DNA of 64,000 nt from Mariniblastus fucicola (GTDB lineage: Bacteria; Planctomycetota; Planctomycetia; Pirellulales; Pirellulaceae): positions 5,146,001 to 5,210,000 of the forward strand of contig NZ_CP042912.1 of NCBI RefSeq assembly GCF_008087665.1. Direction: 5' to 3'. Positions 50,962 to 60,511 of the stretch are shown piece by piece. Position 1 is the stretch's first letter. The number at the start of each line of letters is the position of its first letter. A model generated the notes under the pieces. That model saw only the letters and a list, made by a program, of their open reading frames with translations, was not told where the DNA came from and ran no database searches. The position numbers and the translations under genes are program-made.

Positions 50962-52689
50962 CTATTCTATTTCCAGACGTGCCGATCGAACGCGACTCTC
51001 CTCAATCGCCTTTTGCTTGAGCTTCCTCGACTGTCGATCAGAGAGAACGCGGACCGGGACTGAATCGATCGCCGCGTCTTCGGCTCCAAGCAACATCGCT
51101 CGCACATCGCATTCGCCTTTGCATCCAGCCGGAACCTGCAGGTCGACTTCGAAGCCTCCCTTTCCAATTTGCAACTGCTTCTGCAACACGACCGAATCAT
51201 GGGCTTTGAGGTAGTCTTCGTGAATTTTTGCGAACGCCTTGTCCGATGAATCGTACTCATGCCGAATCGACGGGCGGTGTCGCAGTCGTCCGCGCTGATA
51301 CGCAAGCTCAACCAACAACGTCCCCGGTTTGTCCGTCGCACCCGACAATGCAATCGTGTCTCCTGCGGAGAACGTTGGCAGTTCATCATCCACCGCAACG
51401 TCAGGCGTTGGAGTTTTGATTCCCAGCGAAAGCTTTGTCGGTCGTTTCAGCCGCATCAGCGGATCACCAATCAACTGCATGAGATGCATGTGCTCTCGGC
51501 ATTCGGCGTCCAGCAATTTCGGCATCGGACTGAAAGTCTGACCGAGCGCATCGAGTGACTGTCGGTACTTGTTGTCGCCATCCGGCTTCTTCGCCATTCG
51601 TTGTTTCGCGCGAAGCATCAATTGGCCAAGCGTTTGACATTCGCCGCGAAAAAACTCGTTCATCATTTCGACCGAAAGAATGCTCATGGCGTACGGCATC
51701 GTGACGCGAGAACCACAAACAACGGCAACAGGCCCGTTGGGTTGTCGCATCATGTGCTCGGCAAGACAGTCTTCGTCGCCATCGTGAGCCCCGGTATAGC
51801 AAGCCAGGCAAATGGCGATCGGGCTTCCGGATTTGCAATCAAGCTGATCGACCAATTCGCAATCGAGGATTCGATGGTTCTGGTCAGGCAGCATAATGCG
51901 ATCGAGTTGGCCTCGATTTCCGTGCCCGCAGTAGACCCAGAACAAACAGCCTTCATTGAATCGTCCGATAGCCGTTTCGGAAAAGCGTCGCGGATCGGGG
52001 CAATACGGACTGGTCCAACTTCCGTACGTCATGCTCGTTTGGTAGCCGGCCGGAATCAGCTCTTTAACAATCTGCCGCGTCGTGTTTTCGATAATGGAGT
52101 CGACCATTCGGCCAAGGCCACCGACTCCGGCGACCAGATTGATTTTCCGCTGCCAAAGTTGACCGTTGGCTTCCTGTTCGTATCGAATGATTCGATTGAC
52201 GGTTTGAGTCAGTTCCTCGGGCGTGTCCGCCGTCAGCCTACCAACTGCCAGTTCCGGCACACCGTCTTCGTCAAGATCACCGTAGGGGTTGTCAGATGCA
52301 ATATTCGGTTCCGAGCCAAACAACAGGTTCACTTTGGCTGGCACGAGATTGGTCGGAACAAGCTTTCTCGGATCAAGCCAGCGGTCCCCGGCGTCGCCAA
52401 CCAGAACGATGTTCTCCAGCCTGTCGCCCTTGGCATACTCGGCGATTAGTTTCCTGTTTTGTTCAACGGTCGGCTTTGAAAATCGGATCGCGATGCGATG
52501 TCCCTGGCGACGGCGATACTCAACCCACGGAGCGAGTGCCGTTTGCAAATCAGGGTTGCATAGAACCAGCGTGTCGACTGCGTCGCGTTTGATTTGAGCT
52601 TGCGACGGCGTGGCAAGCAAAACACAGAACAGAATCCCGAAAATCGACAATCCAATCACACCTGGTTTGAGCATCCGCGTTGACTCCAT
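50962..52689 (-). CDS. Exported C25 (gingipain-like) cysteine peptidase
   Basis: A 575-residue secreted protein of the peptidase C25 clan CD type. N-terminal signal peptide: residues about 1-31 (cleavage near SQAQ). The catalytic His is in FWVYCGHGNRGQLDR and the Cys in PIAICLACYTGAHD, spaced as in the gingipain-type His-Cys dyad. Other segments: NIVLVGDAGDRW, GDLDEDGVPELAVGRLTA (Asp-rich, possibly Ca-binding). The C-terminal ~150 residues, starting about SLGIKTPTPDV, look like a beta-sandwich. It is on the same strand as, and downstream of, the CHAT protein gene, with a 131-base gap between. Cleavage specificity cannot be predicted. Confidence 0.8.
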   Translation of the reverse strand: MESTRMLKPGVIGLSIFGILFCVLLATPSQAQIKRDAVDTLVLCNPDLQTALAPWVEYRRRQGHRIAIRFSKPTVEQNRKLIAEYAKGDRLENIVLVGDAGDRWLDPRKLVPTNLVPAKVNLLFGSEPNIASDNPYGDLDEDGVPELAVGRLTADTPEELTQTVNRIIRYEQEANGQLWQRKINLVAGVGGLGRMVDSIIENTTRQIVKELIPAGYQTSMTYGSWTSPYCPDPRRFSETAIGRFNEGCLFWVYCGHGNRGQLDRIMLPDQNHRILDCELVDQLDCKSGSPIAICLACYTGAHDGDEDCLAEHMMRQPNGPVAVVCGSRVTMPYAMSILSVEMMNEFFRGECQTLGQLMLRAKQRMAKKPDGDNKYRQSLDALGQTFSPMPKLLDAECREHMHLMQLIGDPLMRLKRPTKLSLGIKTPTPDVAVDDELPTFSAGDTIALSGATDKPGTLLVELAYQRGRLRHRPSIRHEYDSSDKAFAKIHEDYLKAHDSVVLQKQLQIGKGGFEVDLQVPAGCKGECDVRAMLLGAEDAAIDSVPVRVLSDRQSRKLKQKAIEESRVRSARLEIE

Positions 52690-52820
52690 TGCTGTTTCGT
52701 CCGGGACTTCCAGTTTGCAGAAAGACGAGCGTCAAAGCAATAGAAATCCGCTGCTATCTGCGACAGCTCACATTCCAATCGAATTGCCGATCGTCCTGCC
52801 GATCCTCAATTCGCGCGACG

Positions 52821-55800
52821 CTAGAACACGCCGCCTGACTTTCTGGGATCAGCCTTGGGCTTTTCATCCTTATCAGGGACCGGTTTTTCTGCTTCTTCAG
52901 TAACTTCTTTTCCGTCAGCCGATTTTTCACCAGCTGTCTCGTCCGTCGGATCTCCGGCTTTGCCTGAAGTTTTCGGAGCCATTGATGGTGGCGGTGCTTG
53001 CCTGCCAGGAGGCATTGGCGTGGTCAAGCCAGGCTGTTTGGAAGGAGCCTGGTTTGCGTCCGGCGGCACGACGGCAGCGGCTTTGAGTCTTGGTTGGTCG
53101 ACGACGAAAAAGCTGGCCCAGAAGAAAGGATGCTCTGGTGAAATGTCGCCAGGGTCTTTTTCTTTTTTCACCTGAGGCTCTTTTTCGAAATCGAAATCGA
53201 AATCGCGAGCCGCCAACATTGCCTTTCGCAGCGATTGCGCTCCGGTCATATCCTCGGATAGATTTTCGGCATACAGCCGCGACAACCCGAGACTGATTGC
53301 GCCTCCGGTGGGCCATCGAGGAAGCATGATGGTGCGCGAACCGGACGCCATCAGCGTCACCGTTGTGACAAACATTTCCGAACCATTGGCTTTGCGACCT
53401 TTACCGAACGTCCTCAGCCCGGGCAGCGACAGGTATTCCGGTCCATACCACGGCAACGCCATCCACGATCGAATCGTCGCGTGACTGGAAGCATCAAACG
53501 GCACGGGCCGAAAGTCATAGCCGTTGGCGGGAATGAAAGATTCGCTCCACACCATCAAATGGTTCGTCAGCCATGCACCGAGTCCGCTGGGTGAGGACTG
53601 TTCCTGGTAGGTCTCGACATCAGGAAATTTCTTCTTGAGCTCTTCGACTTCAGCGAGCGTCGTTTCAAGTTCGCCACGATTGTGCATCGTCCCAACGGCC
53701 ACCGAATTGCGAGTCAACTGCGATCCCCCCGGTGCTTCTACCGCCAGGAACATCGTTGGTGCGTAACGAATCGGGCACAGGTCGACCAGAACTTTTTCCT
53801 CACCGTCGAACTCGACAGGCAGTGCTTCGAAAGGCATGTACCAGAGCATCCCATCCGGGATCACGACCATCTCAACAATGTTCGCAAATGATTCGTCCGG
53901 GATCTCGGCAAAGATTCCACTCTTGAGCTCCGTCGCTGATTCTTTCCAGTCTTCCGAGGTCAGTGTTTTGCCGTCCGTTGCAGCGCCGCCGATCGCACCA
54001 ATGTCTCGCAACAGTTTGGTCACCGCCCGATTGAGTCCTCGGGTGGAGCCAAGCGGAACGTAGCGAATTCGCTCGCGGCTGACAAAGAAAAGATGGTAGC
54101 CGCTGGCCGTGTTGAGCGTCGAAAGACAAAGTGTTCCCGGCGGGATCATTCGCTTGAAACTTTCCAGTGGCAATTGCGGCGGAAACGAGAGATTCGAAGG
54201 CTCCCGACTGAGCGCGTAGCTGGCCATCAACGCTTCCTGAGCCGCCGAAACTTGTGCCAGACGAGCCAAAAGTTGGCTCTTGTTCCGCGCTTCATCCGAG
54301 TCAGGCTCTGGTGAAAGCGGAAGTTTTACCAGCTGTTTCTGAATCTCCAATGCTCCCGTTAGCAATTCCTGATAGGCGCCGTTTCGGCTGAGAAAACTTT
54401 CACGCTGACGCGCGGTCGCCGGATCGAGCGAACTGGTTTCCGCGTTGAGCCCGTGGCGGAATGCGAGCAAACGACCTCCGAGAGGCATCGTTGAATAAAA
54501 TCGATGGCGACGAATCAGTTCGGCAACTTGCAGCGCTCGTTCGTATTGTCGACGACGGATCAGAATGTCGAACCAGTTCTCCATAGCAGTCACATGGTCG
54601 GTCGTCAGAAAAGCCATGGGCTCGATCGGATCAAATCTCCATTCCGCATCGGTCGGGTCATGCAGCAACGATCCATATAGTTTGTCGGCCTCCAGTTCAC
54701 TAACGGCGCCCGCGGAGATCAGGTCAGAAGCTCGACGTAAACGGAACAGCCAAAGCGAACCGTTTTGATACTGGCCCAACGCTGCCGACAAATCAGCCAG
54801 ACCGGCGGCAAAGTTTCCTTCCGTGAAACCGATCATTGCCGAAGTGTATTTGAGTCTGGCGTTGGCAACCGAAGCGCCCAACGTGTTGCGTCGTCGGTCG
54901 GCAGTGTTCGCCATCGCGAGGACTTCTCTGGCCGCTCGCGTGTTGGCAGCCTCGGCGTGACATTCAGCCAATCGCTGGATCAGTGACAACTGAGTGAGTC
55001 TGTATTTTTCCCGATTGGCCCACTGGATGGCATTCGCCAACGGAGGGTAGGGTGTCTTCAAAGTCAGCAGATGGTTCGTCGTTCCCAGAGACAACGACTC
55101 GTTGACCAAATCGTACTGATTGAAAACTCCCGCGGAGTAACTGGCTTCGAGCGCCAACGTTTCGGCCGTCGACTTCTTTCCGCTGGACATCGCGATCCGG
55201 GTTAACTCGGTCAGCCCGACGGGTGTCAACGCATGATCAAACTGCCCGTTGATTTGTAGGGACTTCGTCAGCATTCGCGCGGCATCGTCATTTCTTTCCA
55301 TCGCCGCCATCGCGATGCCCGAAAGAATCCCGTTGTAGGACCCCATAATGCTTCCATCGCCGGCGCCGCGAACCTTGACTCCGGTAAGCAGCTGTTTAGC
55401 CAACGGATCCAGCCGACTCATCGAACCGAGAATATGTTTGCGGCGGTGCATGGCCAACGCGGTACACCGCATGATCTCTGTTACATCGACGGACCGAAGT
55501 CTGGCCGGATCCCAGGCTCCTCCTTCCTGAAACACCAGCGGAGCGTCCAATCGACCGAACATGACCATGAACTTGGATGGCATCTTGGCGATGCTGGCAT
55601 TTCGAGTCGGCGTGCCCCAGTTGACTTTGGATCGCATGAACGCGCCAGTGTCGACTGGCAGGGTGGTCGGCGACTGGATCCGCGACTGCCATCCTGAATT
55701 GTTAAACGAAAGATATAGCTTCAGGGCTCGATCGTAATTCACCATCGCGTCAGCGTAGTTTCCGACGTGATAGTGGCATTCGCCCATCATGGTCAGATAG

Positions 55801-56039
55801 CAGACGGAATCCAGAAAGCGTTGGTCGCCGAATTGATAGGCCGTTGTGTACCCGCGCTGGAAATCCCGTCCGGCTCTGGCAAAATCGCCGTTCTTGTATA
55901 GCGAGAACGCCTGGTAGTACGAGACTTTGGGTAGACTTCCGCTGCTTCGCAGAGTCTGTGCACGCAGATGACTTGCACACACCAACCAGCTCGCGAATAT
56001 CAATAGAAATGTGACAGCACTTCGTCGTTGCAGCAGCAT
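52821..56039 (-). CDS. TPR-CHAT-domain protein with a degenerate active site
   Basis: A protein of 1072 residues with a signal peptide (ending HLRAQ). Residues about 30-560 are helical repeats of TPR type (AFSLYKNGDFARAGRDFQRG and GECHYHVGNYADAMVNYDRA). The CHAT domain occupies about 640-1000: ERIRYVPLGSTRG, MVVIPDGMLWYMPFEALP, CPIRYAPTMFLA, and the closing HPFFWASFFVVDQP. The catalytic pair is not visible: the usual AtHG motif is replaced by the VWSESFIP region, and the LSACxTG cysteine segment reads LSLPGLRTFG. It is therefore probably a pseudo-protease. A Pro/Glu/Lys-rich tail of about 75 residues follows. It precedes a C25 peptidase gene on the same strand. Confidence 0.8.
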   Translation of the reverse strand: MLLQRRSAVTFLLIFASWLVCASHLRAQTLRSSGSLPKVSYYQAFSLYKNGDFARAGRDFQRGYTTAYQFGDQRFLDSVCYLTMMGECHYHVGNYADAMVNYDRALKLYLSFNNSGWQSRIQSPTTLPVDTGAFMRSKVNWGTPTRNASIAKMPSKFMVMFGRLDAPLVFQEGGAWDPARLRSVDVTEIMRCTALAMHRRKHILGSMSRLDPLAKQLLTGVKVRGAGDGSIMGSYNGILSGIAMAAMERNDDAARMLTKSLQINGQFDHALTPVGLTELTRIAMSSGKKSTAETLALEASYSAGVFNQYDLVNESLSLGTTNHLLTLKTPYPPLANAIQWANREKYRLTQLSLIQRLAECHAEAANTRAAREVLAMANTADRRRNTLGASVANARLKYTSAMIGFTEGNFAAGLADLSAALGQYQNGSLWLFRLRRASDLISAGAVSELEADKLYGSLLHDPTDAEWRFDPIEPMAFLTTDHVTAMENWFDILIRRRQYERALQVAELIRRHRFYSTMPLGGRLLAFRHGLNAETSSLDPATARQRESFLSRNGAYQELLTGALEIQKQLVKLPLSPEPDSDEARNKSQLLARLAQVSAAQEALMASYALSREPSNLSFPPQLPLESFKRMIPPGTLCLSTLNTASGYHLFFVSRERIRYVPLGSTRGLNRAVTKLLRDIGAIGGAATDGKTLTSEDWKESATELKSGIFAEIPDESFANIVEMVVIPDGMLWYMPFEALPVEFDGEEKVLVDLCPIRYAPTMFLAVEAPGGSQLTRNSVAVGTMHNRGELETTLAEVEELKKKFPDVETYQEQSSPSGLGAWLTNHLMVWSESFIPANGYDFRPVPFDASSHATIRSWMALPWYGPEYLSLPGLRTFGKGRKANGSEMFVTTVTLMASGSRTIMLPRWPTGGAISLGLSRLYAENLSEDMTGAQSLRKAMLAARDFDFDFEKEPQVKKEKDPGDISPEHPFFWASFFVVDQPRLKAAAVVPPDANQAPSKQPGLTTPMPPGRQAPPPSMAPKTSGKAGDPTDETAGEKSADGKEVTEEAEKPVPDKDEKPKADPRKSGGVF

Positions 56040-56357
56040 GATGCCTCCCGGGGTGACAGAAACTTGCGACGTGGCTTGTCGACTAATTCAAGCGTATCGG
56101 CGTCGTAACGTTGCGTCACCATGAACATTGCCCCTCCCCATCTTACCAGTGCGTTCAACAGAGGTAAAACAGGCAGTTCGCGAAAGCGATCCCGGTTCGG
56201 CGCCAGATTCAGGCCAGCGAAGTTGTACGGGTTTTTTGTGCAAATGGTTCAAAGTTGGACAGTCATGCAGACGATAAAACTTGTGACGGTTATCCCGTGG
56301 CGAGATTGTCGCTGTGTATGTAGTTCCACGGGCCGCAAGAATGGAGTTTTCCAAACC
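56040..56357. other. Intergenic region before the small lipoprotein
   Basis: This 318-base gap lies between the divergent CHAT gene and the small lipoprotein gene. Both promoters should be here. I found no convincing -35/-10 pair and no hairpin; the frames present are short and do not look coding. Confidence 0.5.
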
Positions 56358-56588
56358 ATGAAATCCCAGAAAAAACAAAACACTCTTGTCTGTACTATCC
56401 TTGCCGCCAGCTTCGGCTTGGGCATGTTGTGCACTGGCTGCCAAACTAGCGTTGGCGGTCAGACGTTACCAAGTGCTTACTACTTGCGTGATGATGTGCA
56501 ATATTTCCAGAAAGGCCCTGAGTTCAAACTTGCTCGGGAAGCAGCGGCTTTGAAGGAAGCCCGTGGCGAAGAGATGCGAAACCGATAG
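56358..56588 (+). CDS. Small planctomycete lipoprotein
   Basis: A 76-residue lipoprotein. ATG 56358 begins MKSQKKQNTLVCTILAASF, with a lipobox ending in LCTGC (modified Cys at about residue 28). The mature segment has the recurring planctomycete pattern GGQTLPSAYYLRDDVQYF, then KGPEFKLAREAAALKE, which I recall from many uncharacterised lipoproteins of this phylum. Upstream in-frame Met codons give no signal-like sequence. A hairpin terminator follows. Function unknown. Confidence 0.8.
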   Translation: MKSQKKQNTLVCTILAASFGLGMLCTGCQTSVGGQTLPSAYYLRDDVQYFQKGPEFKLAREAAALKEARGEEMRNR

Positions 56589-56647
56589 CGTCGGGTCGCT
56601 TTCTCTTGGAGCAGACCTGCGCCTCGGCAGTCGATACATCGCAGCAG

Positions 56648-56685
56648 CCCGCCCAGTCTGGATTTATTCAGCTGGCGGGTTTTTT
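56648..56685 (+). terminator. Terminator after the small lipoprotein
   Basis: Stem CCCGCCCAG / CTGGCGGG with one bulged base and a loop of about 15 bases (56648-56679), followed by a T-run to 56685. It is about 60 bases after the lipoprotein stop. Confidence 0.82.
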
Positions 56686-56787
56686 CTGCGCGCTTGGGTC
56701 ATTTTACATGATGTCTTGCAACGCCCGTCGCCGCAAAGAACAGAGGTTCGCCAAGCGCCGATTGCCAGCATTCAGCGCAACAAAAGA

Positions 56788-56934
56788 AACTCTGAACTCT
56801 GAACTCTGAACTCTGAACTCTGAACTCTGAACTCTGAACTCTGAACTCTGAACTCTGAACTCTGAACTCTGAACTCTGAACTCTGAACTCGGAACTCGGA
56901 ACTCGGAACTCGGTACTCGGTACTCGGTACTCGG
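56788..56934. repeat. Heptamer tandem repeat, 21 units
   Basis: Twenty-one perfect 7-base units in a row, 147 bases: fourteen AACTCTG, then four AACTCGG, then three TACTCGG. Variants are stacked in blocks, so mutation and expansion ran in one direction. On the minus strand the array has no stop codon in any frame, coding a repeating heptapeptide (SSEFRVQ, then SSEFRVP-like variants), whereas the plus strand has regular TGA stops. It is in the gap between the lipoprotein and the LptD gene, with no clear ORF start or ribosome site for it, so it is listed as a repeat and not a gene. Confidence 0.98.
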
Positions 56935-57050
56935 AAAGAAACCCGATCAGCCACGCTGGCAAAGAAAAGTCGACGCAGAACGAACCTCCCGATTCGCACT
57001 AAATTGCGACATCAACCGACCACCCCAATCGGGAAACAGCGAAACCGCCG

Positions 57051-60000
57051 CTACTCCAACCACCGCGAACTGGCTGCCTGAATCGGAACACCACCGGGAC
57101 GGAAAATCCTTCCGCCGCCAATAAACCGGGGCTCAAAGCCAAACCGGATGCCGAGATTATCTCTGCTCGCGTCGTAATTGAATCCGACTTCCCACAAGAA
57201 CGATTCGCCGATGTAAACAACGCCCAACCGGTTTCCAATCGTACCCGTTTCACCAAAATCAACTTGAGCACCACCTTTGACGCCCCACGTATCACTCAAG
57301 CGATAGACCGCAGATGCAGAAATAATATTGCTGCTAATCGGACCTTCGATCGAACGCACGCCAAGGTACACGCTGCCGACCTCTGGCCGTTCGGCATACG
57401 CACCTACGCTAACCGTTCGCAATCCCTGGCTAAAGAAGTCTGCGAACCCGTCGGACAACAAAGTGACCCGATCGCCAAGGTGCCAGCGAAAGTCGTAATC
57501 AAACATTCCGGCATCAGCACCAAAGTTGTCCCGGTCTGCGTTTGGAAAAAGAGAAACTTTTGCGTCCAATGTGATCCAGTCAACAATTCGCTGCTTGCCT
57601 GGAGCACCGCGTCGCGTTTGCCATCGCTGCCGTGCACCCAACTTGATCACGGCAAGATCATCTGCGATTTCAGCAGACGGGCTGGTCACATTGCTCTGCA
57701 AACCTGATCGCAGCGCGTAGTAGCGTTCGTCATACTGCAACGGCACGTCATCACCGGCACCCAGTCCAAATGTATTGAACAGGAATCGACGCCGGAAATG
57801 CTCCTGAGCATCATCATCGAGTGGGTCGTAAAGTGGAAACCGGTCAAGATCCTGGGAAGCGTCGGCAACAAAGGCATTGAAGTCGAACGAAACTTTGTGC
57901 GCCAAACCGTTCACATTCCACAACGTGCTCTGAATCTCCGGATTGACTTTCCACAACGGCAAACTGCCTCGCACGCCGACCTGCCCAACGCCTCGCAACG
58001 CATCGTCGCCGTTCACGTCTTCTTGCCAGTATCCCAACTCGCCCATCACGTAGGGTACAACTTTTGTCGGCCCCAATTGCACAGGAAAATCAAGCTCGTG
58101 ACGCGAGTTAAATCGTACGCCGGTCGCATTTGCTTCCCATGCCAGCGGATCGAACTGCGACGCATCCGTCGCGTCGGTTGGCGTTTCGGCAACACGAATC
58201 CGACCGTAACCGGCGCTGGTGTGGTTATGCCAAACAACCCGATCACCAAATAACGGCTGGCCGATCATGAAGTGATCGACGCGCGGCAGCCAGCTGGTCT
58301 GCGTGAAGAAGTCGTTGAGCTGATAGTCGGCGGTCAGATTGAAGCTTTGCGTTCCAATGTTTCGCTCCAGCCAGATCCCGGTCGTGGCGTCCTTGGCCGT
58401 GTCCCATTCGCGTTCGTAGTATTGTTCCAGAAAGTTCCGATCTGAGATGTATCCCAATTCGGCTCGTAGCACATTGCCCGGCCCAAACTCATGCCGATGT
58501 CGGCCCACGCTGCGACCGCGAAACTCTTTTTCAGGAACCAGATTGCCACGTTGTCGACCGAGAAAATCAGTTCCGTCGTCATTGATGAACCAGCTTTTGT
58601 AAACTCCGTCCACCGGCCCGGCGATTCCGAACAGACCATTGCGTTTGTAGGAAAACTCGGTTCCAAAACCCAAACCGCGGTCGCTCAGATAGTCCAGAAT
58701 TCCGATCCAGTCCGTGCCTTTCGGTTTCCGCCGCCCGAGCAGCTTGTACATGTCCCAGCCGGTGCCCAGTTGGAAACCGAAGATCTGGTCGTTGCCGATA
58801 CGAAAGCGTCGCACGTACGATCCGGGGTCGGACAGATTGGTCTTGAATTTCGGCCAGTAGAAGACTGGCAATCCCCCGGCGTAAATGCGATTGGCTTCGG
58901 CTTGCACGAAGTAGTCGTCACCAACTTCCGGCTGTCCTGTCGTCTGATCGAAAAGCTGTGCTCCGGTTTGTTCGTCGAACAGCGGCGTCGGTTCGCGGGT
59001 CAAAGAAAGAGCTTCACTTTGCAACCAATACCGCGGAAAGCCCAGTCGACTGGTCGTGAACGCGGCTCCAATCGCCTGCATGTTGTTTTCATCCAACTGC
59101 TGCAAAACGTCCGCTTTGAGTTTAACTTTCCCGGCATAGCCTGGAACTTTCGTCAGCACTTCAGCATCGAGAATCGTTCCCTGTCTGGCATCAACGTTGT
59201 AGTACATTTGCTGGGCTTCGATCGTGCGACCGTCTTTGGCGAACACGACGTTGCCGTCCAGGTACATTTCACGAACCGAAGAACCGTCTGGCAACTCGGT
59301 GGTCCACTGAACGATGTTGTCCGCAAGGATCGTCAATCGCGATGTTCGATCGCCCTGGAACGGAGCCAGTCGATTGATTTCGTCGCTTTCGATTACGATT
59401 CGAATCCCGCCTTCAGCAATGCTGTAGCGTTCATTGGCGTTGTCCGGATTGATGCGAGACGTGAGATTGACTGGCGACGTAGAATCCCGACGCCCAACTT
59501 CCCCGACCCGATCCCTGCTGCCAGGACCGGAGGCTTGCGAAAATGCATCAGCCATCGGCATCGGCACCGAGATGCCTTGCTGTGAATTCGAATCTTGCGA
59601 TGATTGAAACGGAGCACTGAACGGCGAGTTATCCTGCATCTGCGTTTCCATGACCGACGGCACAGAAGATGGCGCGGGCAGACTCGCCGGAGCCCTCATC
59701 GTCTCACCGGTCAATGGCGAGACAAGAATTGGATTGCGTTCTTCAAACTGAGTCTGCTGCAGTCGACTGGTATCCGACCGTGGCCAGCCAACGCTCATCG
59801 AGTTCAAATTTGCTTGAAGCCGATCGAAGGCGCGTTGGTAGATCGGCGAGTTTTTATCGGCACTTTCTTTCGTGGAGGTTTTTAGCGCAACGGTCGAACG
59901 CGTGAACAGTCTCTCAAGAATCGAATCATCAGCGATGCGACTTGAGTTCCCGGCACGATCGATCGTGGCATCCTGCTCCAGATAAACGATGACCCGAAAC

Positions 60001-60290
60001 GCTGACTCGGGCGAGTCAATGTCGACGTCGTCGGCGGGTACTTCTACCCAGACGATGGCTTCCTGGGAGCTGGCTTTTAAACTTCCCTGGGTAATCTGAA
60101 CATTGCCGCGAAGGTGGAGGACTTCGTAGATCCCGGAGTGCCAACGTGAATCCGAATCCGCTTGAATGGTGATCGGAAGCTCGACATCCGGCCTGGCAAA
60201 ACTGATGTTCTGCCCGCTCAAATCTGGAGCGACAAAAATCGAAATCGCGCATAGCACCACGAGGAACGGCAACGTCACGATGCGTTTCAA
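57051..60290 (-). CDS. lptD: LptD-like LPS-assembly outer-membrane protein
   Basis: An outer-membrane beta-barrel that inserts LPS into the outer leaflet, with an N-terminal OstA/LptA-like domain. From TTG 60290 there would be 1079 residues: a hydrophobic leader (VTLPFLVVLCAISIFVAP), an OstA-like beta-jellyroll segment (IYEVLHLRGNVQITQGSLKA), a second one (REMYLDGNVVFAKDGRTIEA), then AAFTTSRLGFPRYWLQSE and a long barrel with strand patterns ending VGFNYDASRDNLGIRFGFEP. The initiation codon is uncertain: no ATG lies near the leader, TTG 60290 is a guess, and ATG 60497 would precede about 70 atypical residues. The usual partner LptE is not in the window. Confidence 0.8.
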   Translation of the reverse strand: MKRIVTLPFLVVLCAISIFVAPDLSGQNISFARPDVELPITIQADSDSRWHSGIYEVLHLRGNVQITQGSLKASSQEAIVWVEVPADDVDIDSPESAFRVIVYLEQDATIDRAGNSSRIADDSILERLFTRSTVALKTSTKESADKNSPIYQRAFDRLQANLNSMSVGWPRSDTSRLQQTQFEERNPILVSPLTGETMRAPASLPAPSSVPSVMETQMQDNSPFSAPFQSSQDSNSQQGISVPMPMADAFSQASGPGSRDRVGEVGRRDSTSPVNLTSRINPDNANERYSIAEGGIRIVIESDEINRLAPFQGDRTSRLTILADNIVQWTTELPDGSSVREMYLDGNVVFAKDGRTIEAQQMYYNVDARQGTILDAEVLTKVPGYAGKVKLKADVLQQLDENNMQAIGAAFTTSRLGFPRYWLQSEALSLTREPTPLFDEQTGAQLFDQTTGQPEVGDDYFVQAEANRIYAGGLPVFYWPKFKTNLSDPGSYVRRFRIGNDQIFGFQLGTGWDMYKLLGRRKPKGTDWIGILDYLSDRGLGFGTEFSYKRNGLFGIAGPVDGVYKSWFINDDGTDFLGRQRGNLVPEKEFRGRSVGRHRHEFGPGNVLRAELGYISDRNFLEQYYEREWDTAKDATTGIWLERNIGTQSFNLTADYQLNDFFTQTSWLPRVDHFMIGQPLFGDRVVWHNHTSAGYGRIRVAETPTDATDASQFDPLAWEANATGVRFNSRHELDFPVQLGPTKVVPYVMGELGYWQEDVNGDDALRGVGQVGVRGSLPLWKVNPEIQSTLWNVNGLAHKVSFDFNAFVADASQDLDRFPLYDPLDDDAQEHFRRRFLFNTFGLGAGDDVPLQYDERYYALRSGLQSNVTSPSAEIADDLAVIKLGARQRWQTRRGAPGKQRIVDWITLDAKVSLFPNADRDNFGADAGMFDYDFRWHLGDRVTLLSDGFADFFSQGLRTVSVGAYAERPEVGSVYLGVRSIEGPISSNIISASAVYRLSDTWGVKGGAQVDFGETGTIGNRLGVVYIGESFLWEVGFNYDASRDNLGIRFGFEPRFIGGGRIFRPGGVPIQAASSRWLE

Positions 60291-60511
60291 ATTGTCGCTG
60301 GTGAAGTTCAAGTTTCCAACGTTTGGCGTCGACTGAAAAAGATACTCCGCATCCCGCCGGCAGTGCGACAGCGGGGAGAATCCGTAATTCGGGCGGCGGA
60401 GTATAGGAGTCCGGCACAACGCAAGCAAGCCAGACTTGCCATCAAGCCAAACGTGTTTCAGAATGCCGGAATCAGGCATTTCACCCGCTCCGCTCAATCC
60501 ACCCAGATTTC

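Noticed and set aside
56699-56962. Minus-strand frame encoding SSEFRVQ repeats as a protein
   Set aside because: The frame only exists because the heptamer has no stop on that strand; there is no ribosome site or start near it, so it is kept as a repeat.
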